Origin: Achatina immaculata
Taxonomy: Eukaryota; Mollusca; Gastropoda; Stylommatophora; Achatinidae
NCBI GenBank assembly: GCA_009760885.1
Contig: CM019716.1
Coordinates: 1,056,001-1,120,000 of the forward strand
DNA: 64,000 nt
Direction of reading: 5' to 3'
Positions 44,712 to 55,828 of the stretch are shown here, in pieces. The stretch's first letter is position 1. Every line of letters begins with the position of its first letter. Under the pieces are notes generated by a model that was not told the DNA's origin, ran no database searches, and saw nothing but the letters and a program-made list of their open reading frames with translations. The position numbers and the translations under genes were made by a program.

Positions 44712-45032
44712 GCATTTCCTTGAATAAACGCTCCAGTGTTTATTCACAAAGTTTGTTGTCGTGATTCGGCGTTTAATAGAGGCCAGCGTCTATTCAAGGA
44801 GGGCGTTTATTTGCAAAATGCCAGTTATGGTTCCGCAGCATCAGTATTAGCCTACACCGTACGTCTTTCAATAGTAAGAAAGAGACGATGCACTGACCCG
44901 GCCCTTATTTCAGACCAGGTGTTTATTTAAGACACGCGTTTATTCAACACATAACCGTGACGACCCCCTCTCCCCGGGTATTTAATTGAGACAGACGACC
45001 ACTTCAGACCCGGCGGTTAATCTAGGAAATAC
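44712..45032. mobile_element. MITE-like element with about 20-bp imperfect inverted ends
   Basis: The left end gcatttccttgaataaacgc and the reverse complement of the right end (gtatttcctagattaaccgc) agree at 16 of 20 positions. Between them, variants of gcgtttatt(c/t)aagg recur at least six times. There is no ORF with a transposase signature. Target duplication is unclear. Confidence 0.55.
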
Positions 45033-45869
45033 ACTGTGTGTTTATGTGCGCGGCGCGTGTATATATTCCTAAGTCTATATTAAACACAAGAAGCATTCAA
45101 TGCACATGTAACTACCTTTAAAAAATTCAAAGAACGAACGTTCCAAAGTTGCAACCTAGAAAATGACAAATAGTTTAAACAAACATGGTTACCAACAATA
45201 AGAAAAAAACAGATACACAAAATGTATGCCACTTCATCTTTATTTCTATCTCCTCATTTTAGCACATTCGTGTTGATCACAAGAACGCATAAAATAAAGA
45301 AGAAGAAAAGAAATTCAAGGTTATATATAATCCATATGCAGCATATAAACTTAATTCCTACTCTTATGGCTAGTTTGTAGCCCTACAGTTCATGCATATA
45401 TGGAATGTGTGAAAGTTCTTCATCAGAACCTGCTAACTACATCTCTACGGTAATATGAGTAAAGGAGTTTCTAAGATAAACCCGTTTTGTTGGTTTTATA
45501 AGTACCATTAGATCTATCTTTGTGTAATATATATCTCTGGAAAAAGATCAATGCACTCAGTAGAATTCCGATCAATGATGTTGAATTAACGACGTTTGTA
45601 CAGATCACGAAAAAAAAAACGACAAATGGATTTTTAAGCACAATGTAGGGTAGTTACACAGCGCAGTGTACACAAATGTTAAAAATAAGCAACGCATTTG
45701 TCTTCGGATGCAAAAGAGAGCACTACGGTCAGTTTATTTCAACATTCCATATCTGTATCTGTTTATATATCTGTTGTATATATATTTTTATATATCTGAT
45801 ATTATACATCTGTCTGTCATATCTGTTTATCTCATTAAGCTGGAAGAAATCCGTTAGTTATCACGTCTT
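45033..45869. other. Unannotated AT-rich stretch
   Basis: No coding or RNA signature recognised. Confidence 0.35.
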
Positions 45870-46011
45870 CTATCAATGAATGTTAGAAAAGAGTCCTAAA
45901 ATGCTATATTGAACCATTCTTGTTATATGGAAGTGAATCATAGACAATAGGCAGGTCTGCACAAAAACCATTGAAAGCAGCGGAAATGTGGTTTGTTAGA
46001 AGAATGTTGCG
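45870..46011 (+). mobile_element. LINE C-terminal part, left half of a split copy
   Basis: The block atcaatgaatgttagaaaag ... ggtttgttagaagaatgttgcg matches 11018-11155 of the copy at 10725-11490 with few differences. The match breaks exactly at ttgcg and resumes at 47501. Confidence 0.9.
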
Positions 46012-46484
46012 TCAGCCGCGCAGAGCTGCACAGCGCGGGCTGCTGTTGCGCAGGCCGACGGTTCTTTTGGCGAAAAAGCGCTCTCGAATTCCATGAATGG
46101 GGAGAAAGGCTTTCTCTCCCTTCCCTGACGGCGAGAGTTAAGGTATTTCGATGCAGAAGCGAGTGGTTTGTCCGTTGGGCGAAGCCTATAAACGGCTAGT
46201 CAGCCAGGTTCATGCTAACGGTGTACTACGGTTTTGTCGACCGATGGTCTCGAAATTGGCCCATCTCTCGCAAAGAGTATCGGGTCTACAGTATGTAATG
46301 TGCGTTGGTTGTGCGTGGCCGGGCTTTCTTCTCCTTCGTTAGAGCAGAAAGAGCCAGCCGCCGCCGTTTAAAGGAAATGGCACGCCGCCGGGGTCGAAAG
46401 GGATCCGCTCTGAGCAGAGCGCTGTCTTCCTTGCCCCGCATCGGTCTGTCGGCAGATATCCGACTAAGGTTCGGTGAGGAAAGC
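46012..46484 (+). ncRNA. Probable 5' external transcribed spacer of rDNA
   Basis: A GC-rich stretch (cgcgcagagctgcacagcgc and onward), unlike the AT-rich surroundings, directly precedes the 18S start at 46485 without a break. Its position identifies it as pre-rRNA leader; I cannot compare the sequence itself. Confidence 0.65.
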
Positions 46485-46589
46485 TATCTGGTTGATCCTG
46501 CCAGTAGTCATATGCTTGTATTAAAGATTAAGCCATGCATGTCTAAGTTCACACTGTTTCACGGTGAAACCGCGAATGCCTCACTAAAT
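46485..46589 (+). rRNA. 18S rRNA, first 105 nt only (fragment)
   Basis: It begins tatctggttgatcctgccag, tagtcatatgcttgt, then aagattaagccatgcatgtc and ends gtgaaaccgcgaatgcctca ctaaat. This is the universally conserved 5' end of eukaryotic 18S rRNA with a few changes (for example tattaa for tctcaa, and gcctcact for ggctcatt). It breaks off at aaat and continues straight into the GAA-tailed element, so it is a non-functional fragment. Confidence 0.95.
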
Positions 46590-46591
46590 AC

Positions 46592-47500
46592 ACTGCTGGC
46601 GAGATTCTTCGGAAGCTGCGCGTGGATTGAAACTCCTCCCGGCCAATGAGGAAAATTCGGAAAAGTAATTAGGGTTGCCGTGCGGCGCCGATGTGAAAAG
46701 ATGATGGAAAGAATAAAGTGAAGATTAATCGGTATGTCTAGTAGTCTCGCGGCGAGAGCTACTCACACCACCGTACCTCTGCTCTAGAGACCGGCCACGT
46801 CCGATATACACCCATACTGGTGAAATATGCCTAAACCGGTTTAAACTAGGGGTAAACTTAATGGCTACTCATGTCATGATACCTCCGCTCTAGAGGTCGG
46901 TCACATCCTAAACACGACCATACTGGGATAATACGCCTAAACCGGCTTAACCCAGTAGTGAAACCTACTAGTGTCCTCCAGGACAAAAGCTCCGTCCTGG
47001 TCACAACTAGCAAGGATAGCGGCCACGACCACAGAATGCTGAAGTCGGAGACACTGGGCCAGTGCAGTCTAAACAGGCATCTCACCCGGCGGGGATGTAT
47101 GCGTATCCTAATCACGCTGAGGTTTTCCGGTGAGAAAGTCCAACGCTGGACTAGATGGGCAACCACCTCTCATCCGGAGGGGATACACGGGTATGCCAAA
47201 ACACGCCGAGGTTTCCCTGTGAGAAAGTCCAACCTTAGATTAAACTGGTGGAACGAAAACCACGGTGTCACGCAATCCCGCTTCAGAGACCCACCAAGAA
47301 TACAGGCTCAAGCCCTGCGATACTCTGAACCTATTGTGTTCCTCTCGGGGATCTCGCATGGTCCTTTCGGAGACCACAGGGGGACCACGGGACATATCGA
47401 GGACCACAGGAGTACATTCAGTAGGATCACGGGGCGGTCTTGGTGTTAGAAGTGAACGAAGAAGAAGAAGAAGAAGAAGAAGAAAAAGAAGAAAAAGAAG
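46592..47500 (+). mobile_element. Non-autonomous GAA-tailed retroelement, joined to 18S
   Basis: It starts ctgctggcgagattcttc, as the copy at 15825 does, and runs through the same internal blocks (two ctctagag.tcggtca and two tttcc.gtgagaaagtcca) to cgaagaagaagaagaag with an impure GAA tail. Length is about 910 bp. The tail ends exactly where the split LINE resumes. Confidence 0.85.
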
Positions 47501-47748
47501 AATCCCCTGGACAGCAAAAATACCTAATGAAGAATTTATGAGAAGAACTGGAGAGACAAAAAATTTTGTCAAAAAATTAAGAGAGAGACAATGTACTTTC
47601 ATAGGACACGCAATGAGAAGAGGGAGCATTGAAAATATTATAACAACAGGAAAAATAGAGGGAGATCACCAACTGAGCTGATGGCCTACATAAAGGATCG
47701 TGTACTCTGGAGAAGCATAATAGCCAACGCCAGTCGGAACGGCACCTC

Positions 47749-47785
<37 letters not shown>
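47501..47785 (+). mobile_element. LINE C-terminal part, right half of the split copy with GAT tail
   Basis: It resumes at aatcccctggacagcaaaaa, reading IPWTAKIPNEEFMRRTGETK, LRERQCTFIGHAMRRGSIEN, with a deletion of the GRRSRGRPRE region, then WRSIIANASRNGTS and (GAT)n. It corresponds to 11156-11485 of the intact copy. Confidence 0.9.
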
Positions 47786-47786
<1 letters not shown>

Positions 47787-47944
47787 ACAGCATCGTGTCG
47801 AACTGGTTATGGCGGGTATTTTTTCATTCTCTGAGTGAAAGCTAAAAAAAAAGCTGGGGGTGGACGGTGCACGTTTAGATCGAGGGGTATACACCTTGGC
47901 CAGAGTGTCATCGTCCACGTGATTGGTAGTTGTTCGGAAAGATG

Positions 47945-47980
<36 letters not shown>
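47945..47980. repeat. TA microsatellite
   Basis: About 17 TA units. Confidence 0.9.
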
Positions 47981-47981
<1 letters not shown>

Positions 47982-47985
47982 AAAC

Positions 47986-48770
47986 ATTGGCAGGCTCACT
48001 CAGTCAGATAGAGGCAATGGCCAGGCGATGTCCTGTGTAGTGTGCCTATGGATGTATTATGGTGATATTCTTCCCGTGCCGAGCTCATGTGGTGTATATT
48101 ATGTAAGTGTGCAGTTAGCTAGAAGTTCGTTTCTGTATTTACGTACCGATATGGAAATTCTGTGTATAATTTCAGTGTGTTTGTCAGTATATTGGATGGG
48201 CAACATGTTTGATTCGTTATAATACATTCATGTAGAATAATCTTGTGCTACAGCAACGTGGTTATATAGAGGTACGTCATGACAGCGGCAGCTGCGTGGA
48301 ATAAGTGCCATTACACAATAGATTCGTAGTGTAGGCCATGTGTAGGGCCAAGAGAGCCCGGGACCACGGGTCCATCAGGTTTAAATAATGCAACATGATA
48401 AGTCGATTATCATATGATACCATGCTTAATTACCATTATAATGACAAGTATCTTGATGTCATATTGATGTCAGTGTCAGCTGTATGTGTTGTGGTGTATA
48501 GTGAGAATAAAATGCTGTGTCCTTAATTTCAGACTTGGTAATTTGTACTGTATGACAATGTATTGTGTACTGATTAAATGCTCGGGATTTATGCATAATT
48601 AGCATACAATATACCAAGGGGGGTGGGAGAGTCTGGGCTGGCGGTCATGATGGGGAAGCTAGCTTGGCCTCGAGTATAGTAATACATTGCCAAAGGGATT
48701 GTTGATCTTTAATAGCTGGATAAAATATCCCCCCTTCCAGTTATAAAAATTTCAACTCGCACATATTCAA
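47986..48770. other. Unannotated stretch
   Basis: No supported gene or repeat. Confidence 0.35.
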
Positions 48771-48776
48771 GGTTTA

Positions 48777-48778
<2 letters not shown>

Positions 48779-48812
<34 letters not shown>

Positions 48813-49020
48813 AATGCTTCTTTAGCAAACTCAGCCGCCATGGGGACTATGGCGATCTGTTAGCTAGGCTTGGCCTGTTAATGAGGGGGGGGGGTGAAAT
48901 GAACCAATGGAAAAGTGGGCCAGGGTCTTGATCGGATGAACTTCGCTAACTCTGACAATACCATATCAGCAATGGATCGCTGACTGCAACATCAGCCAAA
49001 GTTTTCACTCCCCCCCCCCC
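48779..49020. repeat. Poly-G followed by a dispersed repeat
   Basis: A run of about 29 G precedes sequence similar to 60850-61015: shared order ggactatg(g/a)cgatctg, gttagc(t/c)aggctt, cagggtcttg/ggggtcttgg and ggatcgctgactgc. Two diverged copies of the same uncharacterised repeat. Confidence 0.6.
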
Positions 49021-49645
49021 AAATTTGAAGAAAGGAGCATATTTTCATAGACAAGTTACTGAAAAGGTCGCAGAATGTCTTGGAAGAATAAGAGAAACAA
49101 CATTTTAGAAGAACTGGATATGGATGAAAACTGACTCTTCAGCTCAACCCTTTGATTACGAGTATATTAAACGACGTGATAATTTTACGACACCAGCAAA
49201 TGGAGATTGTGATTTCTGGGAAACAAGACAGGGACTGGAAGAGGAGACGATGAGTCCAGGGTATTACTGATACTGTAAACACCGCACTCACTAGGCGTCT
49301 TGTCTCAACAACAACATGTTTTCTGATAAATTAACAAGAAGGTAATGTTCTGCGAAGGGCAAGCTAATTGAACACTGCCCCCCTATGTAGTAAATATTTT
49401 AGTGGCGCTAATAATAGTCTGTTATTTATACGATGTTATACGTGTATTTCATTCTGGGTATTTTTTATCTTTATAGGTAAATGAAAGGTTGAAGGTTAAC
49501 ATATTAACACATTCACAACTACACTAATAAAGGAAAACAGACACAATCAATAAGGCTTTTTCAAATAATCATATCAACTTATATTGACGTAAATCATTTG
49601 TTTACATGGTTAGCAAATAAAAACAAAAGATCATCAATTTATATT
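49021..49645. other. Unannotated stretch left of the Helitron end
   Basis: AT-rich, no supported feature. Confidence 0.35.
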
Positions 49646-49649
49646 GTTA

Positions 49650-52600
49650 CTAGCTGATTACCCGGCGTTGCCCGGATTTTTATTTATCCCAATCGTCTAT
49701 TAGACAGGAAAAGGAATGAATTCTATCTATAGTGTAATATCCAAGTAATTTTATTTACAGGTATTTTAAAGTATAAGTACAGTATACAACTTATAGAGTA
49801 AAGTGTTTTACAAATTCACTATAATATTAATTTAACTCAAAACTTGATTATAAACAACATTTTTAGTTTCACCTTCAGGAGCAAGAATAAATAAATTCTT
49901 GGGTGACCCACCTTTGAGCAAGCAACATAAATTTGTCCGTGGGAGAAACATGGCGATCTCAAATGCACTCCGCAGTACGTGATAGACTGCCCCTGTGACT
50001 TGTTGATCGTGATCGAGAAAGCAAGTCTCACTGGAAGGTGCAATCTCTTAAAGTTAAAAGTAATATCCGTCGGAATGAGTGGTATCCGGGGTATTAAAAC
50101 TGCTTCACCCTCTTTCTTTCCTGTTAAGATAGTCGCTTCAGTTATATTGCTCAGCATCTTCTTTACACACAGCCTTGTGTCGTTGCAATTTTTGGCGGGT
50201 CGAGGTTCTGTAGTAAAATAATTGAAGATCTCACTTTGAGTAAAAGACGATGTGGTGTCAATCCAGCCGGATCAAGTGAGTTTAGGAACTCTGGTGGGAA
50301 ACTGACGACCTCATCGGCATCTACTACGGTATCGATAGACTTGTATTCAATGACTACGCATGGTAACACGGGAAGTATTTGAATGTTTATATTGCGGACA
50401 TCTTCATTTTTAGCGGCAAAAATGGCTCTCTCTCGCAAACAGTTCAAATTGTGATAGTTTAGGAAAACAGCCGAATAGAATGCATTTATTAGATCTGTGA
50501 CGGACAACACCAGATTACAAAATTCGGACGGCAATTTTATCTTGCCAGAAGACTCAACTGCTAATCTACCTTCTCCCTTCTCCAGTAGTTTGTTTGAGAA
50601 AATTTGAGCACTCTCATCCCCCAGATGTACTCTCATGTTTTGCTTTAAAGTTATCTTTCGCACACATCTCCACAAAAATGAATGTTTCAAACATGCGTGG
50701 ATCTCAACGGCTGCCGTTGACTTTGGGATGACGGACAGAGTTTGACGAAAGTCTCCACAGAGGAGTACCAGAGCTCCTCCTATCAGGTTGTCGTTTCCTC
50801 TCAGAGTGACGTCAAGGGCCTCGAGAGCTTTTCTTGTGAGTCATGGTGCATTCATCCCATAAATTTTCATGTCTTGAGCACCTGCACACGATCACTTGCA
50901 TTGCTTATGTTGCAGGTAGGATTTTCCTGCCTGGCGATGTCAAGTGGTAACTTATATGCAGGCTGTCTTTCCTCCTTCCATTAACGTCGCTGCAATTCCT
51001 GAAGAGGTTATAGCGAGAGCAACTTCTCTCTGTGCTCTTCTTCTTCTTCGTTCGCTTCTACCACCAAGATCACCCCGTGATCTTACTGAATTTACTATTG
51101 TGCTCCTTGATTGGTCTTGTGGTCCCCCTGTGGTCCCCGAGAGCGCCTCAAGAGATCCCCGAGAGGACCACATGAGATTCAGAGTATTGCGGGGCTTGAG
51201 CCTGTATTCTCGGTGGGTAGCAGAAGTGGGATTACGTGACGCTGTGGTTTTCATTGCACTCGTTTAATCTACAGTTGGACTTTCTCACTGGAAAACCTCG
51301 ACGTGTTTTTTTTGGATATAAGTATATCCCCGCCGGATGAGAGGTGGTTGCCCATCTAGTCCAGTGTTGGACTTTCTCACCGGAAAACCTCAGCGTGATT
51401 AAAATATGCATACATCTCCGTCGGGTGAGATGTAGTTGCCTATCTAGACTGCACTGGTCCAATGTCTTCGACTTAAGCGTTTTGTGGTCGTGGCAGTTAC
51501 CCTTCCTAGTTGTGACCAGGACGGAGCTTTTGTCCAGGAGAACGAATTTTCGCCACTAGTAGGTTTTACCCCTGGTTTAAGCCGGTTTAAGCGTATTATC
51601 CCAGTATGGGCGCATTTAGTACGTGTTCGACCTCTTGAGCGGAGGTACCATGACATGAGTAGTCATCAAATTTCGTCTCTGGTTTAAGCCGGTTTAGGAA
51701 TATTTCACCAGTATGAATTTATATAAGACGTGGCCGGCCTCTAGATCAGAGGTGCCGTGATATGAGTAGCTCTCGTCGCGAGACTACTGAACATACCGAT
51801 TAATCTTCACTTTATTCATTCCATCACCTATTCACAGCGGCGTTGCTCGGTAACCCTATAAGCATTTTCTTCATTGGCCGGGAGGAGTTTCACCCCATGC
51901 GCGGCAGAATCTCGTCAGCAGTGTCTTAGTTTAACCCCTGCGTTAAGCCGGTTCAGGCAATTCGCCCGGTATGGAGCTCATATAGGACGTGGCGGACCTC
52001 CATAGCAGAGGTACCGTGATTTGAGCAGTCCTGACCTTGAGATTACTGATTACTTCACTTAATCCTTCTTTTCACCTTTCCCACAGTGGTACCTCGCGGC
52101 AACCCCATTCGCAACTTTCTTCACTTGCCAGGATGAGCCCCACTTCACGCACGGCAACTGAAGAATCTCGCCAGCAACGGGTTTTAAATCAAAGTTTTCC
52201 TTCTCTCAGATGAGCTACCAAACAAGACTCTCTCATCTACCAGAAACGTCTGGTTTTCAGGCGCCAGATATTCGCCTTCGCCCCTTCTCCTGTCAGTTTG
52301 AACAGTTCCGCCACGAGAAGATCAGGAGCTGAACTTGACTGTCAGAGGCTATTTGAGACGCACGCCTAGGAGACATTTAATTGGAGTAGAAGGCGTATCC
52401 TCCACCCCACCTCCGGCTATGACGTTCCTTAGAACCTCTCTGGGTCTTGATTTCGGCCAGAATTAAGTTAGTTAAAAATATTTTCCCTGTGCCCCCAGAA
52501 GCATCAACAAAACTGATACCACCTTGTTGTTTCTCTACCTGATCTATGATAAGCTGGTATGCTTTTTTCTGATCTTGATTTAGAAGTGGTTTCTGTCAGA

Positions 52601-53240
52601 GACGCATGCACTTAACTCATCGACATTGTAGTTCTTTTCTCTATGTAATCTGCGTGACGTACGTCGTGTTCGTCTCGTACTGGTGCAGGCAGGCCGAGTT
52701 GCAATAATGTTTTATTGATCATAGCCACGCATTTGTCCTCAAGAATAATCAAAGCCTTGCTGAAAATGTCTGGACCAAACGTAATTTCTAATGTCGGATT
52801 TTCCCTCCGGACTTTGGCGAGTATATCCTCACTTATGGCCTCCTTATATTTTTACCATAGAGTGTTTGGATTCAATGTACTGCATGTAGCCAATATTATA
52901 GCAAACAGGTTTCTGATTTGCTCTGGGAGGGAGATCAATTCGGCTTCTTGCAGTGTGTCATCCCAGTGCTGGTCTCCTTCCAGTAAACCCAACTTCTGAC
53001 AGGCCTCTCTAAATGTCTGGCATACTTCGCCGTTTACTGTTCTTAGCTCAGCGAAAGATCGTTGTCCTCGAAGCGAGTGAAGAAGCATCCTAAGGAAATA
53101 GCGTTCAGCGTTACTGGGGTGAACTGTGTACACTTGACCCAAGGTGTCACTCGCGACTGCATTATGTCCAGGGACGGGCTGGCCAACTTTTCCTCTACAG
53201 AAAATTTTCCTCGATTAGACGTTACACTAGAATTATAATT
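49650..53240 (-). mobile_element. Helitron remnant: Pif1-type helicase half and 3' terminus
   Basis: On the minus strand, in order: Helitron-specific N-terminal helicase region (GQVYTVHPSNAERYFLRMLL, FREACQKLGLLEGDQHWDDT, at 53142-52852), Walker A (DASGGTGKIFLTNLILAE near 52480-52510), motif II/III region (GGALVLLCGDFRQTLSVIPK near 50730-50790), an open frame of 175 codons (50690-50163) and the final motifs (LAFSITINKSQGQSITYCGV, FSHGQIYVACSKVG, 50157-49837). The end shows ccgggcaacgccggg, a stem-loop, then taatcagctag at 49650, a typical Helitron CTAG terminus followed by T. The Rep/HUH half is missing. Frames are broken by stops and by the insertion at 51036-52178. Confidence 0.9.
51036..52178 (-). 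mobile_element. Non-autonomous GAA-tailed retroelement inserted in the Helitron
   Basis: Reversed copy: it starts at 52178 (gttgctggcgagattcttca on the minus strand) and ends with (GAA)n at 51036-51050. At about 1,143 bp it is the longest of the copies, with an additional internal block of the ttaagccggtt type. Helicase coding sequence resumes on both sides. Confidence 0.85.
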
Positions 53241-53377
53241 ATTCATGCATCCTTCAATAATCCTAATCATACCTAAGTGAAGTCGGCCTGATCGGATGAG
53301 GAAAGCACAGAATGTACACAGCTTGCACGTCTCCACATCACAAAAGTATAAACGGATTATTAACTTACATATACATA

Positions 53378-54002
53378 TGTATCAATGAGGAAAAACCGGA
53401 AGAAGTGGAGAGTTTTGAATATCTTGGATCACTGCTAACTAATAATGGAGATACAATGAGGGAAATTAAAAGGAGGACATCTATTGCTCTTCAGAAAGTA
53501 AAACAGCTAAAGAATCTGTGGAGAGGAGCAGACAGAACTACAAAAGTAAGATTTTTAAGGGCATGCATTTTCCCCATCGCAACATATGCCTGTGAGACCT
53601 GGACTCTTAACAAAACAGCTGAGAAAAACATAAATGCCTTCGAATGTAAATGCTACAGAAGAGTCCTTAAAATATCATGGACACAAAAAAGAAAAAATAT
53701 ATCCATACTACAAGAACTTAATATTTGAGAAGGCTGGCTAGTAAAGAGGATTAAAGAGAGAAAACTGAAATATTTTGGACACATTAAACATCATGATAAT
53801 CTAGAGAAAACCGTCTTGGAATGGTACATAATGGGAAAAAGAAAGAGAGGAAGACCAAGGCGAAGATGGTTGCAAGACATTGTTGATGATCTGAAAATGG
53901 ATGCATCAGCAGCAGGCCATCTTGCTCACAGCCGAGAGGCCATCAGGAGTGTTGTTAGGGAGGCAAAGTTCCGCAAGGGACATGCAAATCAATGAATGAA
54001 TG
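53378..54002 (+). mobile_element. LINE ORF2 C-terminal part with ATGA tail
   Basis: It reads EKPEEVESFEYLGSLLTNNG, IFPIATYACETWTLNKTAEK, then after one stop LVKRIKERKLKYFGHIKHHD and GKRKRGRPRRRWLQDIVDDL, ending KFRKGHANQ and (atga)n. Only one stop interrupts it. It abuts the truncated 5' side of the Helitron remnant. Confidence 0.9.
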
Positions 54003-54278
54003 ATACATAGCTTTCCATCGACAGTAACATCTCATTCACACTTCCGCGACACATGACCGCTGGCCTTCCGTTGTTCAGCGTACTAAGCCCTGTCTGTTAT
54101 CATCTTCTCTTTATATACCTGACCACAGATGGACCTCCAGAATTGCGCACTTCCGGTACTAGCCTGTCTCTAGGGTTGCCAACCAACCAAAGGTAACTAA
54201 TACTTATCTATTCCTTACACCTATACAAAAGTGAAGAAAATGGGAACATATCCTTACAGGGAAGTAGGGTTATCTTAC

Positions 54279-54330
54279 CTGCCAGCAGAACTAGTGGAAA
54301 CAGACAGACAAATATCGAAAAATCCCTCAT
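54279..54330 (-). CDS. Candidate signal-peptide first exon (alternative start or other gene)
   Basis: ATG at 54330-54328 opens MRDFSIFVCLFPLVLLA plus one base, then a GTAAGA donor at 54278. The peptide has a charged head, hydrophobic core and small-residue end, so it would be a good secretion signal. Its exit phase 1 equals the entry phase of exon 3, so it could replace exons 1-2 as an alternative first exon 13 kb upstream, giving ...VLLA-A-NGLGCF. It could instead start a different gene, or be chance: a 52-nt exon is weak evidence on its own. Confidence 0.35.
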
Positions 54331-54593
54331 TATGATGAAACATACGAAGAAACGTTATTCTGGGGATTTACGGAAGCCGGACAGCCTATTCGCCACCGGA
54401 ACCCAGGGCCCCTATTTCAAGATCTTCTACAGAATTATTCATCATCAGTAACTCAAGACTGTAGTCTCAGAGAAGTGATTCCAAAACATCAAAGCGACCA
54501 TTCAAACAAACAAATCAGTCCCATGTTATCAACGAGCTGTATCTCTTTTTGCTCATGTCACAGAGAGGAGAAGTGTCGGGGATTAATGTATGT

Positions 54594-54630
54594 GTGTGTG
54601 TGTGTGTGTGCGAGAGAGAGAGAGAGAGAA
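54594..54630. repeat. GT/GA microsatellite
   Basis: (GT)n then (GA)n. Confidence 0.9.
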
Positions 54631-54820
54631 GCTTTTTTCATGGGTCAGCAAACATTTTATTGATTGCCAGCCTTTGTTGCTTAGCAAAGGAACCTTTTAA
54701 AATTAACTTCAAATGAAAATCTCAGAGCGCCAACAACATCAGCTTCAAACTAGAAAGCTTGTTTCTGCAAACACTGGCTGCAAAATTCAATAACTCAGTC
54801 GCATTTACACGAAACAAAAT

Positions 54821-55108
54821 CAACTCTAGACTGGATGGGCAATCACCTCGCACCCGGCGGGGATATATTCCTAAACCATTTCGAGGTTTTCCGGTGAGAA
54901 AGTCCAACTCTAGACTAAACTGGTGCAACGAGAACCACAGTGTCACGCAATGCCGCTTCTGTGATCCACCGAGAATATAGGCCAAAGCCCCACAATGCTC
55001 TGAGCCTCCATCCTAAATGAGACTTGCGAGAACCACAAGAGTAAATTCAGTAGGATCACGGGGCGATCTTGGTGGTAGAAGCGAACGAAGAAAAAGAAGA
55101 AGAAGACA
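54821..55108 (+). mobile_element. 5'-truncated GAA-tailed non-autonomous element
   Basis: It starts inside the element at caactctagactggatgggc and runs through ggttttccggtgagaaagtc and gtaggatcacggggcgatct to cgaacgaagaaaaagaagaa. It is the 3' third of the family. Confidence 0.85.
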
Positions 55109-55189
55109 GGAAACAAAAACATGAGTACACATTCTTTGGTCTGCAAATGTGTCTCTTGCAAGGGCTGTGAAAGTCGACTGTCGTTAAAT

Positions 55190-55519
55190 GGCTAAGAAGA
55201 ACGATGAGGATATCATGGACAGTCAAGAAAAGACATGAAGAGGTTCTAGGTGAGGCTGAGCAAAAGAGAGAAATTATGGCAAAGTTCAGAACACAACAAT
55301 TCAGATTTGTAGAACCTATTTTGAGAACTGGCAAACTGTTCCAGTCACCAAATGACATCAGGAAAACTGGAGGGACAAAGGAACAGAGAAAGACAACGAA
55401 ACAAGATGCTTGGCGGACTAAAAGACTGGCATGGAGCAAGGTCCAGCTTATATCTTACAGAAAGAGCAAAGAACAGATACTTGTGGAAGTCAGAGACAAC
55501 CAAGGCCTGATTTGCATGA

Positions 55520-55555
<36 letters not shown>
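55190..55555 (+). mobile_element. LINE C-terminal fragment with GA tail
   Basis: It reads MRISWTVKKRHEEVLGEAEQ, KREIMAKFRTQQFRFVEPIL and, later, RTKRLAWSKVQL before (GA)n at 55522-55550. Collinear with 14910-15310. Confidence 0.8.
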
Positions 55556-55560
<5 letters not shown>

Positions 55561-55668
55561 TGTTTTTTTCTAACATCTTGCCGTCCACACATCACCCTAT
55601 TTATTGATACTTGAAAAGTAGGATGTTTGGGTACTAGAAAATAAGATACTGGCCTTTTCTGACATATC

Positions 55669-55828
55669 TTCTTATATCTTATATCCTTCCCTTGCCGTTA
55701 AACGTCACATAGGGCTCGCAAGGTAGTTCGCCAATTTTTCCTGTCTTCGGCGAGCCTTTCAACCTCATCAAAGGATTTTATGCCTATTAATTTGGCCTCT
55801 CTTAACAATGTCCTCTTTAGAGTTATTT
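55669..55828 (-). mobile_element. LINE 3' end, GGATATAAG family
   Basis: Same 3' end as 41930 onward (cttcccttgccgttaaacgt, agtttcgccaattt-type block, ggcctctcttaacaatgtcc). Truncated after about 155 bp. Confidence 0.85.

Noticed and set aside
46485..46589. Functional rRNA gene
   Set aside because: Only 105 nt of 18S are present, with substitutions at invariant sites, and it runs into a retroelement.
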